The notes under the pieces: generated by a model
Databases searched by the model: none
Told to the model about the DNA's origin: nothing
The model's input: the letters and a program-made list of their open reading frames with translations, nothing else
Part shown: positions 23,357 through 23,786 of the stretch, in pieces
Layout: every line of letters begins with the position of its first letter
How positions within the stretch are numbered: position 1 is the first letter of the stretch
NCBI GenBank assembly: GCA_902491915.1
Contig: CABUJL010000017.1
Location: 1 to 23,786, forward strand
Length of the DNA stretch: 23,786 nucleotides
Direction of reading: 5' to 3'
Origin: an uncultured Collinsella sp.
GTDB taxonomy: Bacteria; Actinomycetota; Coriobacteriia; Coriobacteriales; Coriobacteriaceae
Program-made: the position numbers and the translations under genes

Positions 23357-23400
23357 AAGGTCCCCTCGGTCATTCTTAATCCCATCTATTGTACCGACCC

Positions 23401-23494
23401 GCCAAAAAGGGACAGGTTTATTTCGGCAGGTTTCATCTGGGAAAACGCAAAGTCCCAGTTGTTACCTGCCAAAATAAACCTGTCCCTTTTTGGC
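23401..23494. repeat. Long perfect palindrome (23-bp stem) beside the TPP leader
   Basis: Positions 23401-23423 pair perfectly with 23472-23494; the core is GGGACAGGTTTATTT. After one mismatch GGCAGGT (23425-23431) pairs with ACCTGCC (23464-23470), and CTGGGA (23437-23442) with TCCCAG (23453-23458). The A5 and T5 runs near the stem ends could also let it end transcription. It resembles REP units mobilised by REP-associated tyrosine transposases (recalled). It lies between the divergent HAD and thiM-like genes, just upstream of the TPP riboswitch. Confidence 0.7.
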
Positions 23495-23525
23495 AGGTGC
23501 GCTAGTATAGGGAACAACAGATTCG

Positions 23526-23617
23526 ATGCGGGAGTGCCGGCGGTGCAAACCACAAGGCTGAGAGGGCATGGGGCCCAATCCTTTGAACCTGTCAGTTAAT
23601 GCTGGCGTAGGGAGCAT
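23526..23617 (+). ncRNA. TPP riboswitch (THI element)
   Basis: Conserved THI-box parts occur in order: GGGAGTGCC near the 5' end, GGCTGAGAGGG at 23556-23566, CCTTTGAACCTG at 23580-23591, and TAATGCTGGCGTAGGGA at 23597-23613. ATGC (23526-23529) and GCAT (23614-23617) close P1. Binding of thiamine pyrophosphate would lower expression of the gene behind it through the terminator that follows. Confidence 0.95.
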
Positions 23618-23628
23618 GCCGCCTTTAC

Positions 23629-23659
23629 AGGGGCGCTGTCTATGCACAGCGCCCCTTTT
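23629..23659 (+). terminator. Terminator of the TPP riboswitch expression platform
   Basis: AGGGGCGCTGT pairs with ACAGCGCCCCT around CTATGC, followed by TTTT. It starts 12 nt after the aptamer and ends before the thiM ribosome site, as expected for an OFF switch by attenuation. Confidence 0.85.
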
Positions 23660-23681
23660 CTATGCCAAGGAGGCATGTGCA

Positions 23682-23786
23682 GTGATTGATTCGGAACAGC
23701 TTAAGCAACATATGGTCAAGGCCGTAGAGGAAATTCGCGCCACCAATCCGATGGCCGGCTCCATCACCAACACGGTGACGATCGAC
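23682..23786 (+). CDS. thiM: Probable hydroxyethylthiazole kinase, N-terminal part (3' end outside window)
   Basis: Thirty-five residues are visible, from GTG 23682, which has AAGGAGG 8 nt upstream; the nearby ATG 23675 stops after four codons. The sequence ATNPMAGSITNTVTID matches the start of ThiM proteins, where an N-P-x-x-x-x-I-T-N-x-V segment leads into the substrate site. ThiM phosphorylates hydroxyethylthiazole for thiamine salvage. Control by the TPP riboswitch just upstream fits. The rest of the gene lies beyond the window, so its length and completeness cannot be judged. Confidence 0.75.
   Translation, partial: MIDSEQLKQHMVKAVEEIRATNPMAGSITNTVTID

Overview
The window reads as a stretch of chromosome from a gut Coriobacteriia member, most likely Collinsella. 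This rests on high-GC coding sequence, a complete bile salt hydrolase-type active site, and the mix of genes (PdxR with PdxST, an XRE-aminotransferase fusion, Kup, short atypical peptide deformylases, a TPP-controlled thi gene). The genus is an inference from composition and family resemblance; no database was searched. I see no rRNA, tRNA, CRISPR array, prophage or complete insertion sequence.

Left part (1-5440): the 3' end of a rubrerythrin-type gene and its terminator come first. Next is a PD-(D/E)XK-like nuclease-domain gene that looks compositionally foreign. It lies between two 119-bp direct copies (about 81% identical) of an inverted-repeat element. The divergent vitamin B6 locus follows: pdxR on the minus strand, pdxS and pdxT on the plus strand. 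Downstream of pdxT are three stacked palindromic or structured elements.

Middle (5440-14780): a winged-helix protein with an acidic head and an RGG-rich tail; a DHA2-type drug transporter divergent from a short peptide deformylase; an XRE-aminotransferase fusion with a perfect palindrome over its start region; a LysR regulator divergent from an EamA transporter; and the potassium transporter kup.

Right part (14780-23786): a bile salt hydrolase; a second short deformylase that lacks the catalytic Glu; an AzgA-type purine permease; a putative esterase; a uracil permease; a MetE-like methyltransferase behind a LysR gene and a HAD phosphatase; then a TPP riboswitch with terminator and the start of a thiM-like gene.

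The most unusual content is intergenic. (1) Two roughly 170-bp elements (5265-5439 and 8588-8755) share conserved loops and flanks while their long stems differ in sequence but keep pairing, which suggests a structured RNA or DNA element under selection for its fold. Both sit in convergent gene junctions, 4-6 nt beyond a minus-strand stop codon. (2) The inverted repeat element has ends that read C-TAA-G-TGA-G-TAG, a stop codon in each of the three frames; both neighbouring minus-strand genes stop inside it and end in the same four residues, NLSE. (3) Several other long palindromes (5118-5181, 5193-5242, 15905-16013, 23401-23494) resemble REP-type repeats.
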